Shown here: piece by piece, positions 17,055 to 24,831 of the stretch | How positions within the stretch are numbered: the stretch's first letter is position 1 | Layout of the letters: the number at the start of each line of letters is the position of its first letter | NCBI GenBank assembly: GCA_958352855.1 | Contig: CATWQE010000029.1 | Location: 1 to 29,821, forward strand | Length of the DNA stretch: 29,821 bases | Reading direction: 5' to 3' | Source: an uncultured Bacillota bacterium | GTDB taxonomy: Bacteria > Bacillota > Clostridia > Lachnospirales > Lachnospiraceae | The notes under the pieces: model-generated | Told to the model about the DNA's origin: nothing | What the model saw: only the letters and a program-made list of their open reading frames with translations | Databases searched by the model: none | Translations under genes and position numbers: made by a program

Positions 17055-19169
17055 TTATACTTCAAACAATAAATCTCCATAGGACGGCATTGGCCATATT
17101 TCTTTATCTACAATCATTTCTAACTGGTCTACCGGTTTTCTGAGAGCCTCCATAGCCGGAAGAACCTGTCGGCGGTAATAAAATGCCTTATCCTTGCCAT
17201 CTGCCATGGCGTAGGCTGTTTCTGTAACCTCTCTCAGTGCATCTGCCGCCTCTTTTGTTTCCTTTAATAATGCAGAAGTCTCACGAAGTAATCCTGTCTG
17301 TACTTCCACCTCCAGGACTCCGGCTGCCACTACCGCATTAATAGAGTCCGCTAACTGTCTGCTGTAACGGATAACAGCAGGTATAATCTGTTTCCCTGCA
17401 ATATCCAACATGGTTCTTGCTTCTATATTAATTGCTTTTGCATAAGCTTCATATTTAATTTCCTGTCTGGATTCCAGCTCTGCCCTGGTAAGAACCCCAA
17501 ACTCCTCAAAAAGAGCCACCGTTTTCTCCATGGTAAGAGCATCCAGGCTCTCTACCATACAGGTCATGTTAGGTAATCCACGTCTTTCGGCTTCTTTCAC
17601 CCATTCCTTGGAATAACCATTTCCATTAAAAACAATCCGCTGGTGTCTGGTGAAGTTCTTTTTCATTAAATCATGAACAGCAATGTCAAAATTTTCTGCC
17701 TGTTCCAGCACCTCGCAGGCTTCTTTAAAGGCCTGCGCCACAATGGTATTTAAAACCACATTGGCCGGAGCAATGGAATCTCTGGAGCCTACCATACGAA
17801 ACTCAAACTTATTTCCTGTAAAGGCAAAAGGTGAAGTTCTGTTCCTGTCTGCTGTATCACGCATAAATTCAGGGATAGCCTTTACTCCTGTATCCAGCAC
17901 TTCCCGCTCAATACTGTGGTCTGCGGTACCGGTGGTAATCAACTGGTTCATAACATCTGTAAGCTGCTCTCCTAAAAATACAGAGATGATTGCAGGCGGC
18001 GCCTCATTTGCGCCTAAACGGTGGTCATTTCCAACATCTGCCGCTGACTCCCGTAGCAGTTCCGCATGTTCATCCACTGCCTTCAAAATACAGCTTAAAA
18101 TCAGAAGAAACTGAATATTGTCATGAGGTGTATTGCCAGGCTCCAAAAGATTCACGCCGGTGTCTGTGGTCAGGGACCAGTTATTATGCTTTCCTGAGCC
18201 ATTTACTCCTGCAAAGGGCTTTTCATGAAGCAGACACTTCATGCCATGCTGGGAAGCCACACGCTTCAAGGTCTGCATTACAATCTGATTGTGGTCAACC
18301 TCCACATTTGCTTCCGCATAAATAGGCGCCAGCTCATGCTGTGCCGGAGCAGCTTCATTATGCTGGGTTTTAGAAGTAACACCAAGCTTCCACAGTTCTT
18401 CATTCACATGCTTCATATAGGCAGAAACTCTCTGACGGATGGTTCCAAGATAGTGGTCATCCAGCTCCTGTCCTTTTGGCGGCATAGCGCCAAAAAGTGT
18501 CCGTCCGGTAAATACCAGGTCTTTTCTCTGGCTGAATTTTTCCTCACTGACCAGAAAATATTCCTGTTCCGCTCCAACAGAAGGAATCACACGTTTTGCT
18601 GTGGTGTCTCCAAACAGACGAATCAGGCGGAGAGCCTGGGTATTAATGGCCTGCATGGAACGCAGAAGTGGTGTTTTCTGGTCCAGGGCCTCTCCTGTAT
18701 AGGAACAAAAAGCAGTAGGAATACACAGGGTTGCCCCTGCTGCATCATGACGCACAAAAGCCGGAGAGGTGCAGTCCCAGGCAGTATACCCTCTTGCTTC
18801 AAAGGTAGCACGAAGTCCACCGGAGGGGAAGGAAGAGGCATCCGGTTCTCCTGTAATCAGTTCCTTTCCGGAAAAGCTCATCAAAACTTTTCCATTTGGA
18901 AGAGGAGCTGTGATAAAAGAATCGTGTTTCTCCGCAGTTACTCCTGTCAAAGGCTGAAACCAATGGGTATAATGGGTAGCGCCTTTTTCAATGGCCCATT
19001 CCTTCATCTCATGAGCAATGACATCTGCCATTTCCAAAGATAAATCTTTTCCCTCTAATATGGTTTGCTTTAAATCTTTGTAAACCTTCTTAGGAAGACG
19101 CTGCTGCATCACTGCATCATTAAATACATCCTCACCAAAAATTTCAGATACGTTAATATATTCACTCAT
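17055..19169 (-). CDS. glnN: Glutamine synthetase type III (GSIII)
   Basis: This 704-residue enzyme makes glutamine from glutamate, ammonia and ATP. The length is typical for the type III enzyme, which is much longer than GSI or GSII. Recognisable parts are the N-terminal beta-grasp-like region (THYTHWFQPLTG near 75), the glutamate-binding GAEQEYFLV, the catalytic ANVEVDHNQIVMQ and KPFAGVNGSGKHNNW (glycine loop), and FRMVGSRDSIAPANVVLN. The helical C-terminal third is GSIII-specific. In-frame codons reach back to 19190, but the ATG at 19169 has GAAAGGAAC upstream and starts the usual MSEYINVSEIFG. It stands between its own promoter candidate and a strong terminator, so it is probably monocistronic. 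No GlnR or PII gene is nearby. The symbol glnN is sometimes written glnA3. Confidence 0.95.
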   Translation of the reverse strand: MSEYINVSEIFGEDVFNDAVMQQRLPKKVYKDLKQTILEGKDLSLEMADVIAHEMKEWAIEKGATHYTHWFQPLTGVTAEKHDSFITAPLPNGKVLMSFSGKELITGEPDASSFPSGGLRATFEARGYTAWDCTSPAFVRHDAAGATLCIPTAFCSYTGEALDQKTPLLRSMQAINTQALRLIRLFGDTTAKRVIPSVGAEQEYFLVSEEKFSQRKDLVFTGRTLFGAMPPKGQELDDHYLGTIRQRVSAYMKHVNEELWKLGVTSKTQHNEAAPAQHELAPIYAEANVEVDHNQIVMQTLKRVASQHGMKCLLHEKPFAGVNGSGKHNNWSLTTDTGVNLLEPGNTPHDNIQFLLILSCILKAVDEHAELLRESAADVGNDHRLGANEAPPAIISVFLGEQLTDVMNQLITTGTADHSIEREVLDTGVKAIPEFMRDTADRNRTSPFAFTGNKFEFRMVGSRDSIAPANVVLNTIVAQAFKEACEVLEQAENFDIAVHDLMKKNFTRHQRIVFNGNGYSKEWVKEAERRGLPNMTCMVESLDALTMEKTVALFEEFGVLTRAELESRQEIKYEAYAKAINIEARTMLDIAGKQIIPAVIRYSRQLADSINAVVAAGVLEVEVQTGLLRETSALLKETKEAADALREVTETAYAMADGKDKAFYYRRQVLPAMEALRKPVDQLEMIVDKEIWPMPSYGDLLFEV

Positions 19170-19221
19170 ACCTTTGTTCCTTTCTCCCAATGTACTATGC
19201 TATGGCTTTCAAACTGTTATA

Positions 19222-19250
19222 AAGATACCGCAAAAACCTCAGGATTGCAA
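19222..19250 (-). promoter_or_regulatory. Candidate promoter of the glutamine synthetase gene
   Basis: TTGCAA (19245-19250) and TATCTT (19222-19227) are separated by 17 bp on the minus strand, about 50 bp before the ATG at 19169. The -10 is a modest match. A nitrogen-control operator is not obvious. Confidence 0.4.
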
Positions 19251-19257
19251 GTTTTTT

Positions 19258-19815
19258 TTAGCTGAACCACAGTCCTGCTGCCAGTAAAACCAGACATGCG
19301 CCGCTAAGCCAGGATAAATCCTTTTTCACTGAAATGCCAAAAACATTTCCCAGCTTCCAGCCTGCCTCCATCATGAGAATTCCCCCTGCAAAAGAGCCTG
19401 CAACTAAAAACAGGCCCCCGGTCTGCACCAATCCTGTCCCCAGACCTACTGCAAGACTGTCCAGAGACAACGCTATTGCCAGCACAACGGCCTCTATTCC
19501 TCTAAGACGCTTTTTCTTCTCTTTTTCACCTGTCTCTCCTTTTGAGAAAAAACAGACAAAAATCCGGTAAAATCCCATGCCTGCCAAAATTCCTGTGCAA
19601 ATCAGGGAAGTAATATTCTTTGATAAAAAACAAGAAAGGAAATTCCCTGTCAGAACTGCCATGCCTAAAAGACAGCTCATAATCAGGTTCATTCCCACTA
19701 TCATTAGAAAAGATAGCTTTATCTTTTCCATTCCATATGCAAAGCTGACCACAAAAGAATCTGTGGTCAGCGCAAGAATCCATAAAATCCCATGAAACAC
19801 TTTGCTCATATCCAT
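19258..19815 (-). CDS. ytaF: YtaF/MntP-like small membrane protein
   Basis: This 185-residue protein has six hydrophobic segments arranged as two related halves. Each half begins with a conserved acidic motif, LTTDSFVVSFAYG (about 15-27) and LSLDSLAVGLGTG (about 116-128). This Asp-containing inverted repeat is the mark of the MntP/YtaF family, which includes the manganese exporter MntP and the sporulation-associated protein YtaF. A Lys/Glu-rich cytoplasmic loop (about 90-108) joins the halves. The assignment to YtaF rather than MntP rests on general resemblance only, and transport is not shown. Starts at 19815 or 19809 are both possible, with GAAGGTG upstream at 4 and 10 bases respectively. 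No terminator is visible between it and glnN. Confidence 0.75.
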   Translation of the reverse strand: MDMSKVFHGILWILALTTDSFVVSFAYGMEKIKLSFLMIVGMNLIMSCLLGMAVLTGNFLSCFLSKNITSLICTGILAGMGFYRIFVCFFSKGETGEKEKKKRLRGIEAVVLAIALSLDSLAVGLGTGLVQTGGLFLVAGSFAGGILMMEAGWKLGNVFGISVKKDLSWLSGACLVLLAAGLWFS

Positions 19816-19881
19816 GGCACACCTTCTAAAGTCTATTTCTATTTATTATATGACTTCACTGATGCCAGTGGTTCTTCTCTC

Positions 19882-20802
19882 TTATTCCGGCGCATGAATC
19901 AGCGGTACTTCATCATTTTTCGGAAGCATAATCTGCACCGCATGTTTCAGGTTTTTAATAGAAACTGTTTTATGTTCTCCGCCATATTCTCCGTCCAGAG
20001 TCCATGGCACTTCTTCTTCACACTGTACCGTAAGCCCAGTGGTTTTAAAGACTTCTATCATCTTGCTGTCACTGGCACCAAGCAAGGATGCAATAATTTC
20101 ATTTAGCTCCAGGATATTCTTGGGACGGCGGATAAGCATCACTTCAAACACACCGTCATCCAGCATAACATCCGGTCCTGTAAGACGTTTAAAGCCTCCT
20201 ACTGAAGTAGAATTGCTTACCATGCCAAAGATAAACTCTCCGTTAAATTCATGCTCGTCCCCTTTTACCCGAAGATGATAGGATTTAATATTAAAAAGTC
20301 GCTGTGTTCCTTCCAGAATATAAGCTGCATGCCCCAGGATGTTCTTTAAATCCTGATTTGTCTCATAAGAGACATCTGTAAACAAGCCAAATGCCGCAAT
20401 ATAGACAAAAATGTCGTCATTAAACTGTCCTGCATCAAAAGCATGAGGAATGCCCTCCACAATATCTGTGGCTGCCTGAAGCATGTTTCTGGAAATATGG
20501 AGACTGTTGGCAAAATCATTGGTACTCCCCGCCGGTATATAACCGATTGGGCTGTGATGTCCTGCTGTCAACATTCCGGTAACCACTTCGTCCAGGGTTC
20601 CGTCTCCTCCGCTGGCTACAATCAGGTCATAGTTTCCTCCTCTTTTTTTCGTCACTTTCAGGCCATCCATATATGCCTGGGTGGGATGAACCGTAACCTC
20701 ATAGCCGCCTTTTATAAAAATATCCAGAATATCCACCAGCCGGTTTTTAATACTTCCTTTGCCAGACCTGGGATTAAAAATAAAAAGCATTTTTTTACTC
20801 AT
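19882..20802 (-). CDS. YegS/BmrU-type lipid kinase (diacylglycerol kinase family)
   Basis: This 306-residue cytoplasmic or membrane-associated enzyme belongs to the DAGK catalytic family (YegS/Rv2252/BmrU). It has the nucleotide-binding IFNPRSGKG at residues 8-16, the hallmark ASGGDGTLDEVVTG (GGDGT at 65-69) and IGYIPAGSTNDFANSL near 95-110. The C-terminal beta-rich half ends in PWTLDGEYGGEH, the usual (D)GE motif. Family members phosphorylate diacylglycerol or related lipids. Which lipid is used here is unknown. In-frame codons extend to 20832, but the ATG at 20802 with GGGAGG upstream gives the canonical MSKKMLFIFNP start. It follows the alpha-operon terminator by about 25 bp, so it may depend on readthrough or an unseen promoter. 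Confidence 0.9.
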   Translation of the reverse strand: MSKKMLFIFNPRSGKGSIKNRLVDILDIFIKGGYEVTVHPTQAYMDGLKVTKKRGGNYDLIVASGGDGTLDEVVTGMLTAGHHSPIGYIPAGSTNDFANSLHISRNMLQAATDIVEGIPHAFDAGQFNDDIFVYIAAFGLFTDVSYETNQDLKNILGHAAYILEGTQRLFNIKSYHLRVKGDEHEFNGEFIFGMVSNSTSVGGFKRLTGPDVMLDDGVFEVMLIRRPKNILELNEIIASLLGASDSKMIEVFKTTGLTVQCEEEVPWTLDGEYGGEHKTVSIKNLKHAVQIMLPKNDEVPLIHAPE

Positions 20803-20825
20803 GGCTCTACCTCCCTTTTCTGTTG

Positions 20826-20864
20826 GAAACAAAGCACCCGGGAACAGGCCGAAGCCTTCCCGGG
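20826..20864 (-). terminator. Strong hairpin terminator of the alpha operon
   Basis: CCCGGGAA pairs with TTCCCGGG, then GGC/GCC closes a TTCG tetraloop with a 2-nt bulge, at 20837-20864. On the minus strand it is followed by TGCTTTGTTT. It lies 24 bp after the rplQ stop codon, as expected for the end of the ribosomal protein operon. Confidence 0.8.
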
Positions 20865-20887
20865 CGAATTTACATGTAACGTGACTC

Positions 20888-21424
20888 TTAGACTAACTCT
20901 AATACTACTTCCATTGCTGCGTCACCTTTACGTGGTCCGATTTTAATGATTCTTGTGTAACCACCGTTACGTCCTACGTATTTTGGTGCAATTTCTGTAA
21001 ATAATTTATCTACTAAGTCAACTTCTTTTGTGTTTTTCTTCTTACCAGCGCCTGCTGCAGGAACTTCTGTTACAGGGTAAAGAACTTTCAGCATCTGTCT
21101 TCTGGCATGTAATCTGGAAGGAGCATCCTTCTTGATTTCTTTCTGTACTTCATCGTATACAGTAACTTTCTTTCCGTCTACAACTTCTTTTACTCTCTTG
21201 CCTTCAGCATCTTTGCGGGCAACTTTTGCTGTAACAGTAACGGTTTCAAAGTTATCTTTTTCGCGAACTGCCATTGCAATCAGACCTTCTGCAATTTTGC
21301 GAACTTCTTTTGCTTTGGTTTCAGTTGTAACGATTTTTCCATGATACAGTAAGTTTGTTACCTGGTTTCTCAGTAACGCTTTTCTCTGGTCAGATGTTCT
21401 GCCCAATTTTCTATATTTTGCCAT
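20888..21424 (-). CDS. rplQ: Ribosomal protein L17, with an internal insertion
   Basis: This is the large-subunit protein bL17, last gene of the alpha operon. The N-terminus (MAKYRKLGRTSDQRKALLRN) and C-terminus (YTRIIKIGPRKGDAAMEVVLELV, last 23 residues) are standard, and TKAKEVRKIAE and LHARRQ mark the core. At 178 residues it is far longer than the usual 115-130. The extra length is an insertion of roughly 45 residues between the helix ending near 53 and LHARRQ at 105-110, with DGKKVTVYDEVQKEIKKD, plus a few Ala/Gly/Lys residues near 122-132. The frame is clean, so this is not a frameshift. The ATG at 21424 with TGGAGGAAATC upstream is preferred over in-frame codons to 21451. Confidence 0.95.
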   Translation of the reverse strand: MAKYRKLGRTSDQRKALLRNQVTNLLYHGKIVTTETKAKEVRKIAEGLIAMAVREKDNFETVTVTAKVARKDAEGKRVKEVVDGKKVTVYDEVQKEIKKDAPSRLHARRQMLKVLYPVTEVPAAGAGKKKNTKEVDLVDKLFTEIAPKYVGRNGGYTRIIKIGPRKGDAAMEVVLELV

Positions 21425-21505
21425 TTTAGATTTCCTCCATTTGTGGAACAATGCGCCATGCTCTCTTCGGTCTTACTGACGCACTGCTTTTTGCCCATAA
21501 ATTGT

Positions 21506-22465
21506 TTACTCTTCGCTTGGATTTAACTGCAAGCCTAATTCTTTTAATTTTGCCAGAACCTCTTCCAAGGATTTACGTCCTAAGTTACGGACTTTCATCA
21601 TATCCTCAGAAGTACGGTTGCACAGCTCTTCTACGGTATTGATACCAGCACGTTTTAAGCAGTTGTAGGAACGAACAGAGAGCTCTAACTCATCAATATT
21701 CATTTCCAGAACTTTTTCTTTTTCATTGTTTTCTTTCTCAATCATGACTTCAGCAGTCTTAGCGCTTTCAGAAAGATCAATAAAGAGGCTTAAATGCTCG
21801 CTCAGTACCTTTGCAGCCAGGCTGACAGCCTCGTCTGCATCCAGTGTTCCGTTTGTATAAATATCCAGTGTCAGCTTATCATAGTCTGTAACCTGACCAA
21901 CACGGGTATTTTCAACGGCCATATTTACACGCTCAATTGGTGTATAAATTGCATCCACAGCGATCATACCGATTGGCATATCGTCTGTTTTTCCTTTGTC
22001 AGCGCTTACATATCCGCGGCCTTTGGTAATGGTCAGTTCTGCATTGAACTTGCAGTCTGCACCGCCGTTTAAGGTGGCAATTACCTGATTTGGATTAAGA
22101 ACTTCTAAATCCTGATCAACCTGGATGTCTGCACCTGTCACAACGCCTTCGCCTTCAAACTCGATATACGCAGTTTTCGGCTCATTGCTGTCGCTCATGT
22201 TCTTAATTGCCAGGTTTTTCAGATTCATAATGATTTCTGTCACATCTTCTTTTACACCTGGAATAGAACTGAATTCATGGAGAACACCGTCAATTTTCAC
22301 CTGGCTTACTGCTGCTCCCGGAAGGGAAGAAAGCATAATTCTTCTCAGGGAGTTACCCAGCGTAATACCATAACCTCTTTCCAGTGGTTCTACCACAAAT
22401 TTCCCATATCTCTTATCATCAGACATTTCTGTGATTTGAATTTTGGGTTTGTTAAAATCGAACAT
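21506..22465 (-). CDS. rpoA: RNA polymerase subunit alpha
   Basis: This is the 319-residue alpha subunit, two copies of which assemble core RNA polymerase. The N-terminal assembly domain contains EPLERGYGITLGNSLRRIML (about 27-46) and the later GMIAVDAIYTPIERVNM. A charged linker (MIEKENNEKEKVLEMN) leads to the C-terminal domain, which contacts UP elements and activators: NCLKRAGINTVEELCNRTSEDMMKVRNLGRKS, here covering about 268-300. Length and domain order are standard. The ATG at 22465 has AAGGAGG upstream. It follows rpsD by 45 bp and precedes rplQ, the conserved alpha-operon order. Confidence 0.98.
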   Translation of the reverse strand: MFDFNKPKIQITEMSDDKRYGKFVVEPLERGYGITLGNSLRRIMLSSLPGAAVSQVKIDGVLHEFSSIPGVKEDVTEIIMNLKNLAIKNMSDSNEPKTAYIEFEGEGVVTGADIQVDQDLEVLNPNQVIATLNGGADCKFNAELTITKGRGYVSADKGKTDDMPIGMIAVDAIYTPIERVNMAVENTRVGQVTDYDKLTLDIYTNGTLDADEAVSLAAKVLSEHLSLFIDLSESAKTAEVMIEKENNEKEKVLEMNIDELELSVRSYNCLKRAGINTVEELCNRTSEDMMKVRNLGRKSLEEVLAKLKELGLQLNPSEE

Positions 22466-22510
22466 GCAAAGCCCTCCTTGCTACGTGCACCATTCACTTA
22501 TACAACTTTA

Positions 22511-23104
22511 TTATTTAGAATACAACTCGACGATTAACACTTCGTTTACTGGTACGTCGATTTCTTCTCTTGTAGGAAGTGCTTTTACTTCGCCTTTTAA
22601 AGCTTCCTGGTCGATATCCAGCCATGCTGGTACCAGACGTCCGCCGGTTACTTCCAGAATATCTTTATATCTCTGGGAACCTTTGCATTTTTCTTTGATT
22701 TCGATTACATCGCCAGCTTTTACTAAGTAGGATGGGATGTTTACCTGTTTTCCGTTAACCAGTACATGTTTGTGGTCAACAATCTGTCTAGCTTCTTTTC
22801 TTGTTCTAGCAAGACCCATACGGAAAATTACGTTGTCTAAACGTGTTTCCAGCATGATCATTAAGTTTTCACCAGTCTGTCCTGGTCTCTGATCTGCTTT
22901 TTTGTAGTAGTTACGGAAAGGTTTTTCCAGAACGCCGTAGATGAATTTAGCTTTCTGTTTTTCTCTTAACTGAAGTCCGTATTCGGACATTTTTCTGTTT
23001 GCTCTTTTTAACTGTCTGGTAGATTTTTTGTCGATTCCTAAGTATACAGGATCCAGACCAAGGGATCTACATCTTTTCAGAACTGGTACTCTATTTACTG
23101 CCAT
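22511..23104 (-). CDS. rpsD: Ribosomal protein S4
   Basis: This is small-subunit protein uS4, 197 residues, a primary binder of 16S rRNA. The N-terminus (MAVNRVPVLKRCRSLGLDP) is the zinc-free form, with only Cys12 in the region where zinc-binding versions have four Cys. The S4 RNA-binding domain carries LETRLDNVIFRMGLARTRKE (about 86-105) and VNGKQVNIPSYLVKAGDVIEI. The ATG at 23104 has TAGGAGGTC upstream. In gamma-proteobacteria S4 represses its own alpha operon by binding the rpsM leader. Here S4 is encoded in the same operon, 18 bp after rpsK, so the same logic is possible. Confidence 0.98.
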   Translation of the reverse strand: MAVNRVPVLKRCRSLGLDPVYLGIDKKSTRQLKRANRKMSEYGLQLREKQKAKFIYGVLEKPFRNYYKKADQRPGQTGENLMIMLETRLDNVIFRMGLARTRKEARQIVDHKHVLVNGKQVNIPSYLVKAGDVIEIKEKCKGSQRYKDILEVTGGRLVPAWLDIDQEALKGEVKALPTREEIDVPVNEVLIVELYSK

Positions 23105-23122
23105 GATTATTTGACCTCCTAA

Positions 23123-23515
23123 TTAGACTCTTCTACGTTTTGGTGGACGGCATCCATTGTGTGGAACTGGAGTTACATCTTTGATGCTTGTAACTTCAAT
23201 ACCGCATGCTGCCAGCGCACGGATTGCTGCTTCTCTTCCTGAACCAGGTCCTTTTACAAAAACGTCAACAGTCTTCAGACCATGAACGATAGCTGCCTTT
23301 GCAGCAGTTTCTGCAGCCATCTGCGCTGCATATGGAGTAGATTTCCTTGAACCTTTAAATCCCAGACCACCGGCACTTGCCCATGATAAAGCATTTCCTT
23401 CAGCATCTGTCAATGTAACGATTGTGTTATTGAAAGAAGACTGGATATGTGCCTGTCCGCGTTCAACGTTTTTCTTAACACGCTTTTTTGTCACTTTTTT
23501 TGTAACTTTAGCCAT
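23123..23515 (-). CDS. rpsK: Ribosomal protein S11
   Basis: This is small-subunit protein uS11, 130 residues, part of the 30S platform. Signature parts are AHIQSSFNNTIVTLTDAEGN, FKGSRKSTPYAAQ and the C-terminal DVTPVPHNGCRPPKRRRV. Length is normal. The ATG at 23515 has only a weak ribosome site (GTAGG, about 11 bases upstream), which suggests translational coupling to rpsM across the 69-bp gap or moderate initiation. Confidence 0.98.
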   Translation of the reverse strand: MAKVTKKVTKKRVKKNVERGQAHIQSSFNNTIVTLTDAEGNALSWASAGGLGFKGSRKSTPYAAQMAAETAAKAAIVHGLKTVDVFVKGPGSGREAAIRALAACGIEVTSIKDVTPVPHNGCRPPKRRRV

Positions 23516-23584
23516 TTTTAAACTAACCTACTTTCTCTAATATTCAAAACTAATTGTAATTTTCAAATCTATTATGCTGCTTTA

Positions 23585-23956
23585 TTATTTCTTCTTGTTA
23601 GCAACAGTTCTCTTAGGACCTTTTCTTGTTCTTGCGTTTGTTTTTGTCTTCTGTCCGCGAACAGGAAGTCCTTTACGATGACGGATTCCTCTGTAGCATC
23701 CGATTTCCTGAAGTCTCTTGATGTTCAGAGCGATTTCTCTTCTTAAATCACCTTCTACAGGAATCTGTAACTCTTCGATTGCGTCACGAATTTTTCCTAC
23801 TTCTTCGTCAGTAACGTCTCTGACACGAGTGTCAGGATTTACGCCTGCCTTTTCAAGAATACGGTTTGAGCTTGCTCTACCAATTCCGTAGATGTAAGTC
23901 AATCCAATTTCAATACGTTTTTCACGTGGTAAGTCTACACCAGCTATACGAGCCAT
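23585..23956 (-). CDS. rpsM: Ribosomal protein S13
   Basis: This is small-subunit protein uS13, 123 residues, at the head of the 30S subunit. The standard start MARIAGVDLPREKRIEIGLT and the basic tail (RGQKTKTNARTRKGPKR, then TVANKKK) are present. The helix-two-turn-helix segment includes YIYGIGRASSNRIL. In-frame codons continue to 24004, but the ATG at 23956 with TGGAGGAAC upstream is the true start. The gene is preceded by an unusually long, hairpin-rich gap after rpmJ. Confidence 0.98.
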   Translation of the reverse strand: MARIAGVDLPREKRIEIGLTYIYGIGRASSNRILEKAGVNPDTRVRDVTDEEVGKIRDAIEELQIPVEGDLRREIALNIKRLQEIGCYRGIRHRKGLPVRGQKTKTNARTRKGPKRTVANKKK

Positions 23957-24273
23957 GTATTTGTTCCTCCATTTTTCTGTTAATATTGTTCCTAATTGAG
24001 ACACATAAAACTGACGGGGTTCTATGCATCCAGCCGCAAAATAATTTTACGCAGCCTTTCCGGTATTTGGCGGATACCGGTATTAAGCAATATTCTCTCT
24101 GTTATCGAAAGCATGGGCTTTCAATACTCACAAGCTGTCCTCGGTAAACAGCTTCTCAATCTAATATCACTATATTTCATCAGCATGAACAACGCGCCCT
24201 GGCGGTTCATACTGCAGCCGCACTAAAATCACACAAATCAAACGTCATAATTTCTTTTTATCAAAAATAAAAA
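23957..24273 (-). promoter_or_regulatory. Structured 317-nt leader between rpmJ and rpsM (candidate ribosomal protein autoregulatory RNA)
   Basis: No gene fits in this gap, which is long for a ribosomal protein operon. In minus-strand order it can form a 10-bp stem at 24181-24214 (one G-T pair), a 7-bp stem at 24132-24154, a 6-bp stem with a 4-nt loop at 24107-24122, a 7-bp stem at 24060-24080, and an interrupted stem at 24033-24055. The rpsM ribosome site lies at the 3' end. In gamma-proteobacteria the leader before rpsM is the target of S4, and rpsD is in this operon. A similar S4-binding leader is therefore a reasonable inference. An internal promoter was not identified. Confidence 0.55.
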
Positions 24274-24387
24274 TTAACCCTGGCGCTGTTTGTGTTTTGG
24301 GTTTTCACAGATAATTCTGATGCTTCCCTTTCTTTTAATAACCTTGCACTTTTCGCAAATTGGTTTTACAGATGATCTAACTTTCAC
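24274..24387 (-). CDS. rpmJ: Ribosomal protein L36
   Basis: This short 37-residue gene encodes large-subunit protein bL36, MKVRSSVKPICEKCKVIKRK and following. Cys11, Cys14, Cys27 and His32 form the zinc-binding CXXC...C...H ribbon of the zinc-bound type. The start codon is GTG at 24387, with a perfect AGGAGG seven bases upstream. The stop is TAA at 24274-24276. In most Firmicutes infA lies directly upstream; here the upstream DNA is a promoter, a repeat array and then an ABC transporter cluster. Confidence 0.96.
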   Translation of the reverse strand: MKVRSSVKPICEKCKVIKRKGSIRIICENPKHKQRQG

Positions 24388-24425
24388 TGTTCTTCCTCCT
24401 TTCTGAGCATAAAAGTACGCTTTAT

Positions 24426-24454
24426 ATAGTAGCACCTATTGGTCAAGAATGCAA
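24426..24454 (-). promoter_or_regulatory. Promoter of rpmJ and the alpha operon
   Basis: On the minus strand TTGCAT (24449-24454) and TACTAT (24426-24431) are separated by 17 bp, about 40 bp before the rpmJ GTG. An overlapping TTGACC (24442-24447) could also serve as a -35 with a shorter spacer. Since infA is not upstream, this is probably a main promoter for the operon. Bases 24455-24552, between it and the repeat array, hold no gene I can support. Confidence 0.6.
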
Positions 24455-24552
24455 GTGCTTTTTTCCAATTTTTGAGGATTTTTTGAAGTATTTTCATTTT
24501 CGAAGAATTTCCAGGCAATTTCTCATGCCAGGTACCTGTCGGGAGTCCAAAG

Positions 24553-24831
24553 TAGGTGGCTTTCATATATGTAAAGATTGCCACCTGCTTTTTCACAGGC
24601 AAAATAAGTGGGAATGGCAGTTTTGAGATTTATAGCCTACATTCTGAAGGGTATATGTAAGGCGGATTTCTATGTTTTGGATTTTCCACTTATTTTTTTC
24701 TAAGTTTTGTAGGTGGATATGTTGAGTTTTATAATTCCAGCCTATGTGGACTCTTTATTTCTAAGTGGAAATTCATGATTTTCTGATTTCGGCCTATTTC
24801 TCCTTCTTTTTTGTAGGTGGATGCTATAGTT
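24553..24831. repeat. Degenerate 52-bp tandem repeat array (five units plus a partial sixth)
   Basis: On the plus strand a TARGTGG-like core recurs at 24553, 24605, 24658 (as TAAGGCGG), 24710, 24762 and 24814, spacings of 52, 53, 52, 52 and 52. Each unit then has a GTTTT..GATTT-like stretch and, at unit positions 29-35, a CCACCTG, CCACTTA or GCCTA-like element that is an imperfect inverted copy of the core. A T-rich tail follows. The first unit can form a 7-bp hairpin. The units differ too much for recent slippage. The last one reaches the stop codon of the ABC ATPase gene. No cas genes or conserved spacer pattern are present. The function is unknown. Confidence 0.7.

Noticed and set aside
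18225..19043. A 272-codon plus-strand open frame opposite glutamine synthetase
   Set aside because: It lies entirely within a confidently identified gene on the other strand and has no recognisable protein features or ribosome site.
20888..21424. Frameshift or fusion as an explanation of the long L17
   Set aside because: Both conserved ends are in one frame and the inserted part has ordinary codon use, so an in-frame insertion is the simpler reading.
24384..24602. A 72-codon minus-strand open frame upstream of rpmJ
   Set aside because: It covers the alpha-operon promoter and part of the repeat array, has no good ribosome site, and its product resembles no known protein.
24553..24831. CRISPR array reading of the 52-bp repeats
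   Set aside because: The units are degenerate over their whole length with no identical repeats alternating with unique spacers, and no cas genes are in the window.
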